Source: Natronohydrobacter sp.
GTDB lineage: Bacteria > Pseudomonadota > Alphaproteobacteria > Rhodobacterales > Rhodobacteraceae
DNA length: 20,068 bases
Assembly (NCBI GenBank): GCA_007123015.1
Contig: SKSL01000070.1
Span: 1 to 20,068, forward strand
Direction: 5' to 3'
The notes under the pieces were generated by a model, which had not been told where the DNA came from, did no database searches, and worked only from the letters and a program-made list of their open reading frames with translations. Positions 1 to 8,135 of this stretch are shown in pieces; the first letter of the stretch is position 1, and the number at the start of each line of letters is the position of its first letter. The translations under genes were made by a program, and so were the position numbers.

Positions 1-2
1 AA

Positions 3-227
3 CTGCCCTATGCTTTCCCGCAGATCATGGCGGGGCTGAACCAGACAATCATGCTGTCGCTGTCGATGGTGGTGATTGCAGGTCTGGTGGGCGCGCCGGG
101 TCTGGGCGTGCCCGTGGTGCGCGCGCTGAACACTGTCAATGCAGCCCTTGGGTTTGAAGCGGGCGCAGTGATCGTCGCAGTTGCCATCATGCTCGACCGT
201 ATGCTGCGGGTGGAGCGGCGCATATGA
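3..227 (+). CDS. choW: Choline/glycine betaine ABC transporter permease, C-terminal end (partial)
   Basis: This is the last 74 codons of an inner-membrane permease that enters from the left edge; its N-terminus is outside the window. The visible protein begins LPYAFPQIMAGLNQTIMLSL, the conserved end of the ProW/ChoW/OpuAB permease domain just after the EAA loop that contacts the ATPase. Two hydrophobic segments follow: one running through LSMVVIAGLVGAPGLG, and one near the C-terminus (AGAVIVAVAIML) that ends in a basic tail. The stop codon overlaps the start of the next gene (ATGA at 224-227), which fits translational coupling with the ATPase. Assignment to choline rather than proline betaine rests on family resemblance only, because the substrate-binding protein is not in view. 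Confidence 0.85.
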   Translation: MPYAFPQIMAGLNQTIMLSLSMVVIAGLVGAPGLGVPVVRALNTVNAALGFEAGAVIVAVAIMLDRMLRVERRI

Positions 228-1270
228 GCGATCCTGCAGTCCGCTTCCAAAATGTCTCTATCGTCTTCGGATCGAACCCTTACAAGGCGGTCCCGCTGAT
301 GGAAACCGGCCAGAGCCGCGAGGATATCAAACGCGCCACGGGTCAGGTGCTGGGCGTGCATGATTGCAGCCTGGATGTGGGCCAGGGTGAGATCGTTGTG
401 CTGATGGGCCTGTCGGGCTCGGGCAAATCGACGCTTCTGCGCGCTGTGAACGGGCTGAATCCGATCGTGCAGGGCGATGTGCTGGTCCATGATGGCGCGG
501 GGCTGGTCTCGGTCCCGAAAGCCGGGCGCGCGCAACTGCGCAAGCTGCGGATGACCACGGTCGCGATGGTGTTTCAGCAATTCGGCCTGCTGCCCTGGCG
601 TTCCGTGCGCGAAAATGTCGGGCTGGGGCTGGAACTGGCCGGGATGAACCGCCGCGCGCGGCGCGAGAGAATCGAGGCGCAGCTTGAGCTGGTGGGTCTG
701 GCGCAATGGGCCGATCAACCGGTCAGCGCACTGTCAGGGGGGATGCAGCAGCGCGTGGGGCTGGCGCGCGCCTTCGCGACCGATGCGCCGATCCTGTTGA
801 TGGATGAGCCGTTTTCGGCGCTCGACCCCCTGATCCGTGCGCGGTTACAGGATGAATTGCTGGAGTTGCAGCAACGGTTGCAGCGCACCATCCTCTTTGT
901 CAGCCACGACCTGGATGAGGCTTTCAAACTGGGCAACCGGATCGCCATTCTCGAAGGCGGTCGCATGATCCAATGCGGCACCCCGCCCGAGATCTATGCC
1001 GCGCCCAAAAACGCCTATGTGGCGGATTTCGTGGCCAATATGAACCCGCTGGGCGTGCTGCGCGCGCGCGACGCGCTGATCGCAAATCCCGGTCCAGCGC
1101 CCTCTCGCGCGGTCGATATCGACACGCCGATCCGGCGCGTGATGGAACAGATGGACGCCCAGCATGACCGCCTTGCGGTAACCAATGCCGGGCATATTGT
1201 CGGCCATGTCTCGCGCGCGTCGGTCATGGCCGCTCTGGTGGACCAACGCGGCAGGCAAAAGCCCGCGTGA
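224..1270 (+). CDS. choV: Choline/glycine betaine ABC transporter ATP-binding protein
   Basis: A 348-aa ProV/ChoV-type ATPase that energises uptake of a quaternary-amine osmoprotectant at the cytoplasmic face of the inner membrane. Visible motifs are Walker A GLSGSGKST (62-70), the Q-loop QQFGLLPW (118-125), the signature LSGGMQQR (170-177), Walker B ILLMDEP (190-196) and the H-loop SHD (227-229). The N-terminal extension before Walker A, including GQSREDIKRATG, is typical of the ProV/ChoV branch. After about residue 270 the protein has a short tail (IRRVMEQMDAQHDRLAVTN, GHIVGHVSRASVM) that looks like one CBS-type module instead of a complete tandem pair. It overlaps the permease gene by 4 bp, so the two are clearly one operon. 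Confidence is high for the family and moderate for choline as the exact substrate. Confidence 0.88.
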   Translation: MSDPAVRFQNVSIVFGSNPYKAVPLMETGQSREDIKRATGQVLGVHDCSLDVGQGEIVVLMGLSGSGKSTLLRAVNGLNPIVQGDVLVHDGAGLVSVPKAGRAQLRKLRMTTVAMVFQQFGLLPWRSVRENVGLGLELAGMNRRARRERIEAQLELVGLAQWADQPVSALSGGMQQRVGLARAFATDAPILLMDEPFSALDPLIRARLQDELLELQQRLQRTILFVSHDLDEAFKLGNRIAILEGGRMIQCGTPPEIYAAPKNAYVADFVANMNPLGVLRARDALIANPGPAPSRAVDIDTPIRRVMEQMDAQHDRLAVTNAGHIVGHVSRASVMAALVDQRGRQKPA

Positions 1271-1470
1271 TGCCATTCTTGCACGAAATATCCAGATCGA
1301 CAGCGCGGTCCGGCACCGCCTGCGATGGCGCGTGCGAGAGCCGCCCTGCCCCAAAGGCTGGCGCCGTGACGTCATTTGCAGGCCGTTGCAGATATCCCTT
1401 GCACAATGCAGGCGTTTGCCATGACGGTCCGTATAAACATTGATCCGAAGCTGATTTGCAGAGACCAGAC

Positions 1471-1887
1471 ATGCAGATGGACCGCGCGGCGCTTGATGCG
1501 TTTTTGAAATCCGATTTCGCCCAGGTGGCCGGGATGTTCGCCATCGACGATGTGGCCCCGATGCAGATCACGGTCAGGCTGCTGCATGACGAACGCCACT
1601 TGCGGCCTGGCGGAACAGTGTCCGGCCCTGCGATGTTTGCGCTTGCAGACGTCGCCGTCTATCTTGCGATCCTTTCGATGATCGGCCCCAAAGCCCTGAG
1701 TGTCACGACGAATTGCGCGATTGATTTCATGCGCAAACCAGCCGCCGGGGTTGATCTGATCTGCAAAACGCGCCTGTTGAAACTGGGCCGTGTGCTCGCG
1801 GTCGGCGATTGCCTGATCTTTTCCGACGGGATGGAGGCCCCGGTCGCGCGCGCATCGTTGACATATTCGATCCCGCCTGAGCGGTAG
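1471..1887 (+). CDS. PaaI-family hotdog-fold thioesterase
   Basis: A 138-aa single-domain hotdog protein of the PaaI/YbgC-like acyl-CoA thioesterase family. The core motif RPGGTVSGPAMFALADVAVY (about 45-64) contains the conserved G-S-G turn and the Asp (D60) on the central helix that is usually catalytic in PaaI-type enzymes. It is followed by the strand NCAIDFMRKPAAG and the C-terminal sheet. The frame stays open upstream to a TTG at 1456, but the ATG at 1471 gives the usual family length; another ATG lies at 1477. Upstream spacing to choV is 200 bp, so it is probably its own transcription unit. The natural acyl-CoA substrate cannot be told from sequence. Confidence 0.85.
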   Translation: MQMDRAALDAFLKSDFAQVAGMFAIDDVAPMQITVRLLHDERHLRPGGTVSGPAMFALADVAVYLAILSMIGPKALSVTTNCAIDFMRKPAAGVDLICKTRLLKLGRVLAVGDCLIFSDGMEAPVARASLTYSIPPER

Positions 1888-1905
1888 ATCACCATCGCCC
1901 TTCAG

Positions 1906-1934
1906 GTAGGGTGCGTGCTGAGCACGCACCCTAC
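1906..1934. repeat. Perfect 14-bp inverted repeat (REP-like palindrome)
   Basis: GTAGGGTGCGTGCT at 1906-1919 is followed by one base (G1920) and its exact reverse complement AGCACGCACCCTAC at 1921-1934. It lies between the thioesterase stop (1887) and the rsmB start (2017), both on the plus strand. There is no T-run on either side, so a classical Rho-independent terminator is not indicated. The TAGGGTGCG...CGCACCCTA outline resembles short dispersed palindromic units I recall from many bacterial genomes; that comparison is from memory. It may act as a transcript-end hairpin or be a mobile REP/MITE-like relic. Confidence 0.8.
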
Positions 1935-2016
1935 TGCAGCGGAAACCACCTCGACCAATTTCCCCGATAACGCATCCCTGATCGCATAAGCCAGACTGCA
2001 ACCGGATCACTGCCCA

Positions 2017-3171
2017 ATGACCCCTTCAGCTCGCCATCAGGCCGCCATCGAGATACTCGACACGATCCTCGCTGGGGCTGCCGCAGAACAAGCCCTTGTT
2101 TCCTGGGCCCGCAAAGCGCGCTTTGCAGGTTCTGGTGACCGGGCCGCAATTCGCGATCTGGTCTTCGACACCTTGCGGCGGAAACTCTCCTGCGCGCATC
2201 TTGGTGGGTCCTTGACCGGGCGCGGTCTGATCCTCGGTCTGATCCGCGCAGAAGGGCGCGACCCCGCGCAGATCTTCACAGGCAGTGCCTATGCCCCCGC
2301 CCCGCTCAGCCAGTCCGAAACTGACCATAGGCCAGCACCCATGCCGGACGCCACAGCGCTTGATTGTCCTGACTGGCTTTTGCCAAAGTTCGCGACCAGC
2401 CTCGGCCCAAAATATCAGGCCGTTCTGGAGGCGCTACGCCACAGGGCTCCTGTTTTTCTGCGGGTCAATCTGGCCCGCACCGACCGCCCGACCATGATTG
2501 CCCGACTGCAAGCGATCGGCATTTCGGCCAAACCCCACCCGCTCGCCCCCAGCGCATTGGAAATCACCGGAAAAACCCGAATGATCCAACGCAGTGACGT
2601 TTACCTCGAAGGTCTGGTCGAATTGCAGGATGTGGCCTCGCAGGCGGTCCTCTTCGATCTGCCGCCGCTTGCCGGAAAAACCGTTCTAGATTACTGCGCC
2701 GGCGGGGGCGGGAAAGCACTTGCGCTTGCAGCATTTGGCGCTCGGGTCACAGCGCATGATGCCAATCCGGCACGACTGCGTGATCTCCCCAGTCGTGCCG
2801 CGCGTGCGCAAACTGCGATTGAAATCACAGATGCGCCCTCGGGCCAATTCGACCTGGTCCTGACCGATGTCCCCTGTTCCGGGTCTGGAAGCTGGCGTCG
2901 CGCTCCTGATGGCAAATGGGGTCTTACTCCGGACAAACTCTCGAGCTTGACCGCAATCCAGTCAGGGATTTTGACGACCGCCGCCCGCCATGTCCGCCCC
3001 GAAGGCTGGCTGGCATATGTCACCTGCTCTGTCCTGACCTGCGAAAACCACGATCAGGTCAGACAATTCCTCGCACAGAACCGCGCATTCACAGAAGTCT
3101 CCACAAGACAGTTGACCCCGCTTGACGGGGGGGACGGATTTTTCATCTCTCTTCTTAAGCACAATAAATAG
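2017..3171 (+). CDS. rsmB: RsmB-family 16S rRNA (cytosine-C5) methyltransferase
   Basis: A 384-aa SAM-dependent RNA m5C methyltransferase of the RsmB/NOP2 family. The N-terminal ~130 residues resemble the NusB-like RNA-binding part (ARHQAAIEILDTILAG, GDRAAIRDLVFDTLRRK). The Rossmann core starts at the SAM loop DYCAGGGGK (225-233). Motif IV is DVPCSGSGSWRR with Cys287, and motif VI is YVTCS with Cys337; these are the two cysteines this family uses for release and for nucleophilic attack. E. coli RsmB modifies C967 of 16S rRNA; the same target is inferred here, not shown. The protein is shorter than E. coli RsmB, as I recall is usual in this clade. It is preceded by the 1906-1934 palindrome and followed 112 bp later by cckA. 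Confidence 0.85.
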   Translation: MTPSARHQAAIEILDTILAGAAAEQALVSWARKARFAGSGDRAAIRDLVFDTLRRKLSCAHLGGSLTGRGLILGLIRAEGRDPAQIFTGSAYAPAPLSQSETDHRPAPMPDATALDCPDWLLPKFATSLGPKYQAVLEALRHRAPVFLRVNLARTDRPTMIARLQAIGISAKPHPLAPSALEITGKTRMIQRSDVYLEGLVELQDVASQAVLFDLPPLAGKTVLDYCAGGGGKALALAAFGARVTAHDANPARLRDLPSRAARAQTAIEITDAPSGQFDLVLTDVPCSGSGSWRRAPDGKWGLTPDKLSSLTAIQSGILTTAARHVRPEGWLAYVTCSVLTCENHDQVRQFLAQNRAFTEVSTRQLTPLDGGDGFFISLLKHNK

Positions 3172-3215
3172 AACATCATGCAACTCTTGGTTGCGCAGCG
3201 CGCGCTGTATGATGC

Positions 3216-3239
3216 ATAGTAACGTAAATTACTATTAAC
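3216..3239 (+). promoter_or_regulatory. Inverted repeat and near-consensus CtrA-type half-site pair upstream of cckA
   Basis: The gap between rsmB and cckA holds ATAGTAA (3216-3222), six bases, and the reverse complement TTACTAT (3229-3235). Overlapping it is GTAA-N7-TTAAC (3224-3239), one base away from the alphaproteobacterial CtrA consensus TTAA-N7-TTAA(C). A -10-like TATGAT lies at 3208-3213. The site ends about 45 bp before the cckA start. The bases are read directly; CtrA binding is inference, and short AT-rich motifs of this kind can arise by chance. Confidence 0.35.
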
Positions 3240-3283
3240 TTTTCTGTGTCATTTTGGCGTGGACCTTCTGACGAGAGTATCCC

Positions 3284-5632
3284 GTGTCCATCGACAATAT
3301 GTCTCGCGCGACAGATCGCGACACAAGCAAACCAATCTTGCGTAAATTCCAGCACGGCTGGGGTCTGGGGCTCGTCGGTCTGGGGCTGCTTCTTGTCGGG
3401 GCCTGGATGAACACTGCACCAGTCGGTCTGGTCGCGATGACAACCGGGACCGCGCTGCTTTTCGCAGCCCTTGCACAATATGCCTTCAGAGTAATGGCCG
3501 ACAGGTCTGCAGCGCGCGAACTGAAGCTGATCCAGAACATCATGAATCCGCTTTCAGGCGCATGTCTGGTGGTCGCACCCGGTAGTGGGGAAGTTCTGTG
3601 GGCGAACCCTGCCGCAGAAAAGGTCTTTGAGGACACGGATGAGGCGCGCCTCGAAGACCACTTTTCGGGGCTGACCGCAGACCCGGCAGCCTTGGTTCAA
3701 CGGCTGCAGGATCATGCGGTCGCCACGGGGCGCGCAACACATCTTGTGACCCTCGGGGCCGAAAGCTGGCATTACGTGCTGCAGCGTCTGGCAGGTGATC
3801 GCGTGCTGTGGCACATCGAGCGCAGGACCAAGACCGACAGTCGTGATACGGTGCCGCTCGCCTTTGCGCAATTCACTGTCGAAGGTGACTGCAGCTATGC
3901 GTCTCCAACTCTGCTGACCGCTCTGGGACAACCACCTGCTACCCCCGCAACCCTTTGCGCAGAACAGCTGCCAGAGCCCGACAGCATCACGCCCTTATCC
4001 CCCTCCCTTGCTCCGCTTGGACAGGCCCTTCTGCGCTTGCATGACGCTCAGGAGAGAACAGACACATTTCTGATCGTGCCCACGGCCATGTATTCGCAGC
4101 GGACCGCTTCCGACGCAGGACCCGCGGCAGCTGATCTTGATAATCTGCCTATCGCAATGGCGCATCTGAACACAGACGGGAAAATCACCTACCTGAACAA
4201 TGAAGCGCGGCGCCTGCTGCAATGGCGTGCGAGAGATGCGCCTTTGGTCAGCGATATTCTCGAAGGGCTGGGGCGCCCTGTGATGGAATGGCTCAACGAT
4301 ATCGCAAAAGGTAGCCCACAGCGGGCAACCGAAGTGCTGCGCGCCACGCGTAATGATGGCGAAACCTATCTCAAAGTCACCCTTGTGCGCCAGCAGGATG
4401 ATCCAAGCCCAGACGCCGAGATCATTGCCGTGCTGAGCGATGTCACCGAATTGAAATCGCTCGAGGCCAAATTCACACAAAGTCAGAAGATGCAGGCGAT
4501 TGGGCAGCTCGCGGGGGGTGTAGCGCATGATTTCAACAATTTGCTGACCGCGATTTCAGGGCATTGCGATCTGTTGCTGCTGCGCCATGATCGCAGTGAT
4601 CTGGACTATCCGGACCTGATGCAGATCCAGCAGAACACGAACCGGGCCGCAGCGCTGGTGCGTCAATTATTGGCCCTGTCGCGCCAGCAGACCTTGAAAT
4701 TCGTGACACTTGATTTGCAGGAAACCATGGATGACGTGATCCATCTGCTCAATCGTCTGGTTGGCGAAAAAGTCACGCTTACCCTGCATCACGGCGAAAA
4801 CGTCGCCCCCATCCGGTCGGACAAACGCCAATTCGAACAGGTCTTGATGAACCTTGTCGTCAATGCCCGTGACGCTTTGCCGATGGGCGGCGAAATACGT
4901 ATTGAAACCGAGACTGTGACAGTCCCTCAGGGCTTCAAGCATGATCATGTGCCGCTGCCAGCCGGAGCGTACACGATCATTCGAATCCGTGATGATGGCA
5001 CCGGGATACCCCAGTCACTGCTGTCGAAAATTTTTGATCCGTTTTTCACGACCAAGCGCCCCGGCGAGGGGACTGGTTTGGGCCTTTCGACAGTCTACGG
5101 CATCGTCAAACAATCCGGCGGCTATATCTTCGCCGAGAGCGCGGAAGGCAGCGGGACAACCTTCACACTCTATTTCACAGCGCAGAAAACAGCACCGGAT
5201 CGGTCCCCAAAACCAAGACGCAATGTACAAGGTGCGCCCGCGCTCAGATCGCACCGCGCCCTTGTCCTGCTTGTCGAAGACGAGGCACCAGTGCGGTCAT
5301 TCGCAGCGCGTGCGCTGGAATTGCAAGGGCATCGCGTGATCGAGGCCGATTGTGGCGAGACGGCACTCGACATTCTCGCAAACCCGGATATCAAACCGGA
5401 CTTCTTCGTCACAGACGTGATCATGCCAGGCATTGACGGGCCTGGATGGGTAGCCCGCGTGCGTGACCGCTTTCCCGATACACCCGTCCTGTTCATGTCA
5501 GGCTATGCCGAAGACAGTCGCGTCGCAGCACAAGCGCGGATCAGCAATGCCGCGTTTCTGGGAAAGCCGTTTTCACTCTCGGAATTCACGACAATGGTGA
5601 ATGACCGACTTGAGCAAGCCACCGCCGCCTGA
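3284..5632 (+). CDS. cckA: CckA-type hybrid sensor histidine kinase/response regulator
   Basis: A 782-aa hybrid kinase with the CckA architecture. Two membrane segments lie near 25-42 and 46-68, then PAS-like regions (about 80-180 and 285-390). The HisKA H-box GQLAGGVAHDFNNLL has His415. The HATPase has an N-box (N523, N527), DDGTGIP (570-576) and GEGTGLGL (594-601). A C-terminal receiver domain has acidic residues in VEDE (664-667), phospho-acceptor Asp711 in TDVIMPG and Lys761. In alphaproteobacteria CckA passes phosphate through ChpT to CtrA, which controls the cell cycle in Caulobacter and motility or gene-transfer agents in Rhodobacteraceae. The GTG at 3284 is preferred because GAGAG (3273-3277) sits 6 nt upstream; an in-frame ATG at 3299 is the alternative. 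chpT and ctrA are not in the window. Confidence 0.9.
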   Translation: MSIDNMSRATDRDTSKPILRKFQHGWGLGLVGLGLLLVGAWMNTAPVGLVAMTTGTALLFAALAQYAFRVMADRSAARELKLIQNIMNPLSGACLVVAPGSGEVLWANPAAEKVFEDTDEARLEDHFSGLTADPAALVQRLQDHAVATGRATHLVTLGAESWHYVLQRLAGDRVLWHIERRTKTDSRDTVPLAFAQFTVEGDCSYASPTLLTALGQPPATPATLCAEQLPEPDSITPLSPSLAPLGQALLRLHDAQERTDTFLIVPTAMYSQRTASDAGPAAADLDNLPIAMAHLNTDGKITYLNNEARRLLQWRARDAPLVSDILEGLGRPVMEWLNDIAKGSPQRATEVLRATRNDGETYLKVTLVRQQDDPSPDAEIIAVLSDVTELKSLEAKFTQSQKMQAIGQLAGGVAHDFNNLLTAISGHCDLLLLRHDRSDLDYPDLMQIQQNTNRAAALVRQLLALSRQQTLKFVTLDLQETMDDVIHLLNRLVGEKVTLTLHHGENVAPIRSDKRQFEQVLMNLVVNARDALPMGGEIRIETETVTVPQGFKHDHVPLPAGAYTIIRIRDDGTGIPQSLLSKIFDPFFTTKRPGEGTGLGLSTVYGIVKQSGGYIFAESAEGSGTTFTLYFTAQKTAPDRSPKPRRNVQGAPALRSHRALVLLVEDEAPVRSFAARALELQGHRVIEADCGETALDILANPDIKPDFFVTDVIMPGIDGPGWVARVRDRFPDTPVLFMSGYAEDSRVAAQARISNAAFLGKPFSLSEFTTMVNDRLEQATAA

Positions 5633-5693
5633 GCGCGGCACGTTGCTTCGGATCACAGCGCAAGTCCACACAATGTCACGCAGATGACGCGCA

Positions 5694-5711
5694 GTCAGGA
5701 CTGTTCCTGAC
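5694..5711. repeat. 7-bp inverted repeat between cckA and the DMT transporter
   Basis: GTCAGGA (5694-5700), CTGT, then TCCTGAC (5705-5711) form a perfect 7-bp stem with a 4-base loop. It lies 62 bp after the cckA stop and about 100 bp before the likely DMT start. There is no T-run after it, so it may be a weak cckA 3' hairpin or an operator for the transporter gene. Only the symmetry is certain. Confidence 0.45.
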
Positions 5712-5814
5712 AACAGACATGCATGGCAAGACGATCATTGGGCCCTGATGCGTGAAGCGTCGTCTGCGATTATGGCGTCTTGTCGATTACGCAAAAGCAT
5801 GCAAGATGTTACAC

Positions 5815-6714
5815 ATGGTAACTTTTTTGCCGGAACCCCGCCCGCTTGTGGGAATTGGTTGGATGATCGTGACCGGGCTGTGCTTTGTCGCGCTCACCGC
5901 GCTGGTCAAACATCTGGGTGATGACTTGCCGGCAGTCCAAACTGCGTTCCTGCGCTATCTGCTAGGGCTGATTTTCGTGCTCCCGATGCTGGGCGCTTTA
6001 CGGGATGCCCCGATTGACCGGGGCATGCTGGGCTTCTTCGGACTGCGCGGTGCCGTCCATGCGTTGGGTGTCATGATGTGGTTCTTTGCAATGACGCAGA
6101 TCACCATCGCCGAAGTGACCGCCATGAACTATCTGACGCCCGTCTATGTCACACTCGCTGCGGCCCTGTTTCTGGGTGAAAGGCTGGCACTGCGGCGCAT
6201 CATGGCCGTGCTGATCGCTTTCCTTGGCGTCCTGATCATCCTGCGTCCTGGGCTGCGCGAGGTATCACCTGGCCATCTGGCCATGATGGGGACCGCCATC
6301 TTCTTTGCGGCCTCTTACCTCATGGCCAAGCGGATGTCCGGCACACAGGACGCAGGCGTCGTCGTGGCCATGCTCTCGATCACTGTGACGATCTGCCTTG
6401 CACCGTTTGCGCTTGCTGTCTGGGTGCCCCCAAGCCCTGTACAGCTGTTCTGGCTGTTCTGGATCGCGAGTTTCGGGACTGCCGGGCATATCGCCATGAC
6501 ACTTGCCTTCAAGGCCGCGCCCGTCACTGTCACGCAGCCCGTGACATTTCTGCAGCTGATCTGGGCCGTCGCACTTGGCGCGATCCTTTTCGGCGAACCC
6601 CTCGACGCTTTTGTCTTCGCAGGGGGCAGTCTGATCATGGCCGCGGTCGTTTTCATCGGCTGGCGCGAGGCGGTCTTGCGCAAGCAGATCAAACGCCCCG
6701 CAACTGTGCTGTGA
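5815..6714 (+). CDS. EamA/DMT-superfamily transporter
   Basis: An inner-membrane protein of about 299 aa with roughly ten hydrophobic helices in two EamA repeats. The first repeat runs from GIGWMIVTGLCFVALTALVK through FLGVLIILRPG; the second starts near GHLAMMGTAIFFAASYLMAK and ends at FAGGSLIMAAVVFIGWRE. The pattern of TAFLRYLLGLIFVLP and EVTAMNYLTPVYVTLAAAL is typical of DMT (RhaT/RarD/PecM-like) exporters and permeases. The substrate cannot be read from sequence. The frame is open upstream to a GTG at 5752 that adds 21 basic residues; ATGs at 5806 and 5815 give a more usual N-terminus and I chose 5815. No convincing ribosome site marks any of the three. It converges on yebC with a 3-bp gap. 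Confidence 0.8.
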   Translation: MVTFLPEPRPLVGIGWMIVTGLCFVALTALVKHLGDDLPAVQTAFLRYLLGLIFVLPMLGALRDAPIDRGMLGFFGLRGAVHALGVMMWFFAMTQITIAEVTAMNYLTPVYVTLAAALFLGERLALRRIMAVLIAFLGVLIILRPGLREVSPGHLAMMGTAIFFAASYLMAKRMSGTQDAGVVVAMLSITVTICLAPFALAVWVPPSPVQLFWLFWIASFGTAGHIAMTLAFKAAPVTVTQPVTFLQLIWAVALGAILFGEPLDAFVFAGGSLIMAAVVFIGWREAVLRKQIKRPATVL

Positions 6715-6717
6715 TGA

Positions 6718-7458
6718 TCAGAGCTCTGCCATGACCGCATCCGTGACTTCGAAATTCGCGGTCACATTCTGCACATCATCATCGTCTTCGAGCGCGTCAA
6801 TCAGCTTCATCAAGGAGCGCGCGCTTTCAAGATCCAGCTCTGTCGTGGTTTGTGGCTTCCAGACCAGCCGCGTGCTCTCGGCCTCGCCGAGATCGGCTTC
6901 CAGCGCGAGCGAGACGGCCGACAAATCCGTGTCCGCACACCAGATGACATGGCCGTCTTCAGAGCTTTCGACATCTTCCGCCCCTGCGTCAATCGCGGCC
7001 AGCAGGATCGTATCTGCATCCCCGACCGAGGCAGGATAGACGATCTGCCCCATACGGTCGAACATGAAGGCGACAGACCCGGTTTCGCCCAGATTGCCAC
7101 CATTCTTGGCAAAAGTAGAGCGCACATTGGACGCCGTCCGATTGCGATTATCCGTCATGGCTTCGACAATCAGCGCGACCCCGTTCGGGCCGTAGCCCTC
7201 GTACCGGATTTCTTCGTAGCTGTCCGCATCGCCACCTTGCGATTTCTTGATCGCGCGCTCGATATTGTCCTTGGGCATCGAGGCCGCCTTGGCTTCCTTC
7301 ACAGCCAGCCGCAGACGCGGGTTCTTGTCCGGATCCGGATCCCCCATCTTCGCAGCAACTGTAATTTCCTTGGACAGCTTCGAGAACAGCTTCGCGCGCA
7401 CCGCGTCCTGACGGCCCTTGCGGTGCTGAATATTGGCCCATTTTGAATGGCCTGCCAT
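6718..7458 (-). CDS. yebC: YebC/TACO1-family protein (translation or transcriptional regulator)
   Basis: A 246-aa protein beginning MAGHSKWANIQHRKGRQDAV, the hallmark N-terminus of the YebC/PmpR/TACO1 family. Further family blocks are LFSKLSKEITVAAKMG, SMPKDNIERAIKK, YEGYGPNGVALIVE and TDNRNRTASNVRS, then KNGGNLGETGSVAFMF. Family members have been described as DNA-binding regulators and, more recently, as factors that help ribosomes through difficult peptide motifs. The frame is open further upstream, but the ATG at 7458 is preceded by a perfect GGAGGT (complement of 7463-7468) and matches the family start exactly. It is the last gene of a minus-strand series after carD, from which it is separated by a terminator. 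Confidence 0.93.
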   Translation of the reverse strand: MAGHSKWANIQHRKGRQDAVRAKLFSKLSKEITVAAKMGDPDPDKNPRLRLAVKEAKAASMPKDNIERAIKKSQGGDADSYEEIRYEGYGPNGVALIVEAMTDNRNRTASNVRSTFAKNGGNLGETGSVAFMFDRMGQIVYPASVGDADTILLAAIDAGAEDVESSEDGHVIWCADTDLSAVSLALEADLGEAESTRLVWKPQTTTELDLESARSLMKLIDALEDDDDVQNVTANFEVTDAVMAEL

Positions 7459-7550
7459 GATGACCTCCACAGGATCGCTGCGCTTTGCACGCACTCATAG
7501 ACCAGGCCCAAAGCTCAGGGCAAGTCCCGCGCGCCGCACAAAAGATGGAA

Positions 7551-7572
7551 AACGCCCGCAATCGCGGGCGTT
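7551..7572 (-). terminator. Rho-independent terminator after carD
   Basis: Read on the minus strand, AACGCCCGC-GATT-GCGGGCGTT forms a 9-bp GC-rich stem with a 4-base loop, and the T-rich sequence TTCC plus a further TTTT follow. It begins 24 bp after the carD stop and about 90 bp before the yebC start, so it should end the carD transcript and leave yebC with its own promoter. Confidence 0.75.
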
Positions 7573-7596
7573 CCATGACGTCAATCGGGTTGCAGC

Positions 7597-8106
7597 TCAG
7601 GCGGCGCGTGAGAGCAGCATGTCGTTTACTTGCTTTTGCGCAACGGCTTCATCGCCCCCGACGACCGCAGCCACTTCGCGCGTCAGGCGCTCAAGTGCGG
7701 CTTCATACAGCTGGCGTTCCGAATAGGACTGCTCACGCTGGTCATCGCTGCGATGCAGGTCGCGCACGACTTCGGCAATGGCCAGCAAGTCGCCCGAATT
7801 GATCTTCTGCTCATATTCCTGCGCACGACGCGACCACATGGCGCGCTTGACACGCGCCTTGCCTTTCAAGGTCGCCAACGCCTTATCGACCAGTTCCGGC
7901 GAGGAAAGCGAACGCATCCCGACTGTCACGGCCTTATGTGTCGGCACGCGCAGGGTCATTTTTTCCTTCTCGAAGGAAATGACAAAAAGTTCCAGTTTCA
8001 ACCCGGCGATTTCCTGTTCTTCAATTGACACAATCTGTCCAACCCCGTGGGCAGGATAGACCACATACTCATCAGGACGAAACTCGGATTTCTTCGCTTT
8101 AGTCAT
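7597..8106 (-). CDS. carD: CarD/CdnL-family RNA polymerase-binding transcription factor
   Basis: A 169-aa CarD/CdnL protein. The N-terminal Tudor-like RNA-polymerase interaction domain runs about 8-65 (FRPDEYVVYPAHGVGQIVSI, then LELFVISFEKEKMTLRVPT). The helical C-terminal DNA-binding domain follows, with the conserved WSRRAQEYEQKINSGDL and SYSERQLYEAALERL. The family stabilises open complexes at many promoters, including rRNA promoters, by binding the beta subunit near the upstream edge of the bubble. The ATG at 8106 has AAGGGGA 9-10 bases upstream on the minus strand. A 16-bp palindrome lies just before the ribosome site (8120-8135). The gene sits between terminators at 8185-8216 and 7551-7572, so it is probably monocistronic. 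Confidence 0.92.
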   Translation of the reverse strand: MTKAKKSEFRPDEYVVYPAHGVGQIVSIEEQEIAGLKLELFVISFEKEKMTLRVPTHKAVTVGMRSLSSPELVDKALATLKGKARVKRAMWSRRAQEYEQKINSGDLLAIAEVVRDLHRSDDQREQSYSERQLYEAALERLTREVAAVVGGDEAVAQKQVNDMLLSRAA

Positions 8107-8119
8107 TCACAATTCCCCT

Positions 8120-8135
8120 TTTGGTCCCGACCAAA
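8120..8135. promoter_or_regulatory. 16-bp palindrome directly upstream of the carD ribosome binding site
   Basis: TTTGGTC-CC-GACCAAA is a perfect 7-bp inverted repeat with a 2-bp centre, ending 14 bp before the carD start codon. Directly upstream are two direct copies of ACGTGGC at 8152-8158 and 8175-8181, 23 bp apart. The position would suit a repressor site or an mRNA hairpin adjoining the ribosome site. No binding protein is identified. Confidence 0.5.

Noticed and set aside
1366..1437. TGACGTCA palindrome and a TATAAA sequence upstream of the thioesterase as a promoter.
   Set aside because: No -35 element lies at a suitable distance from TATAAA, and an 8-bp palindrome alone is weak evidence.
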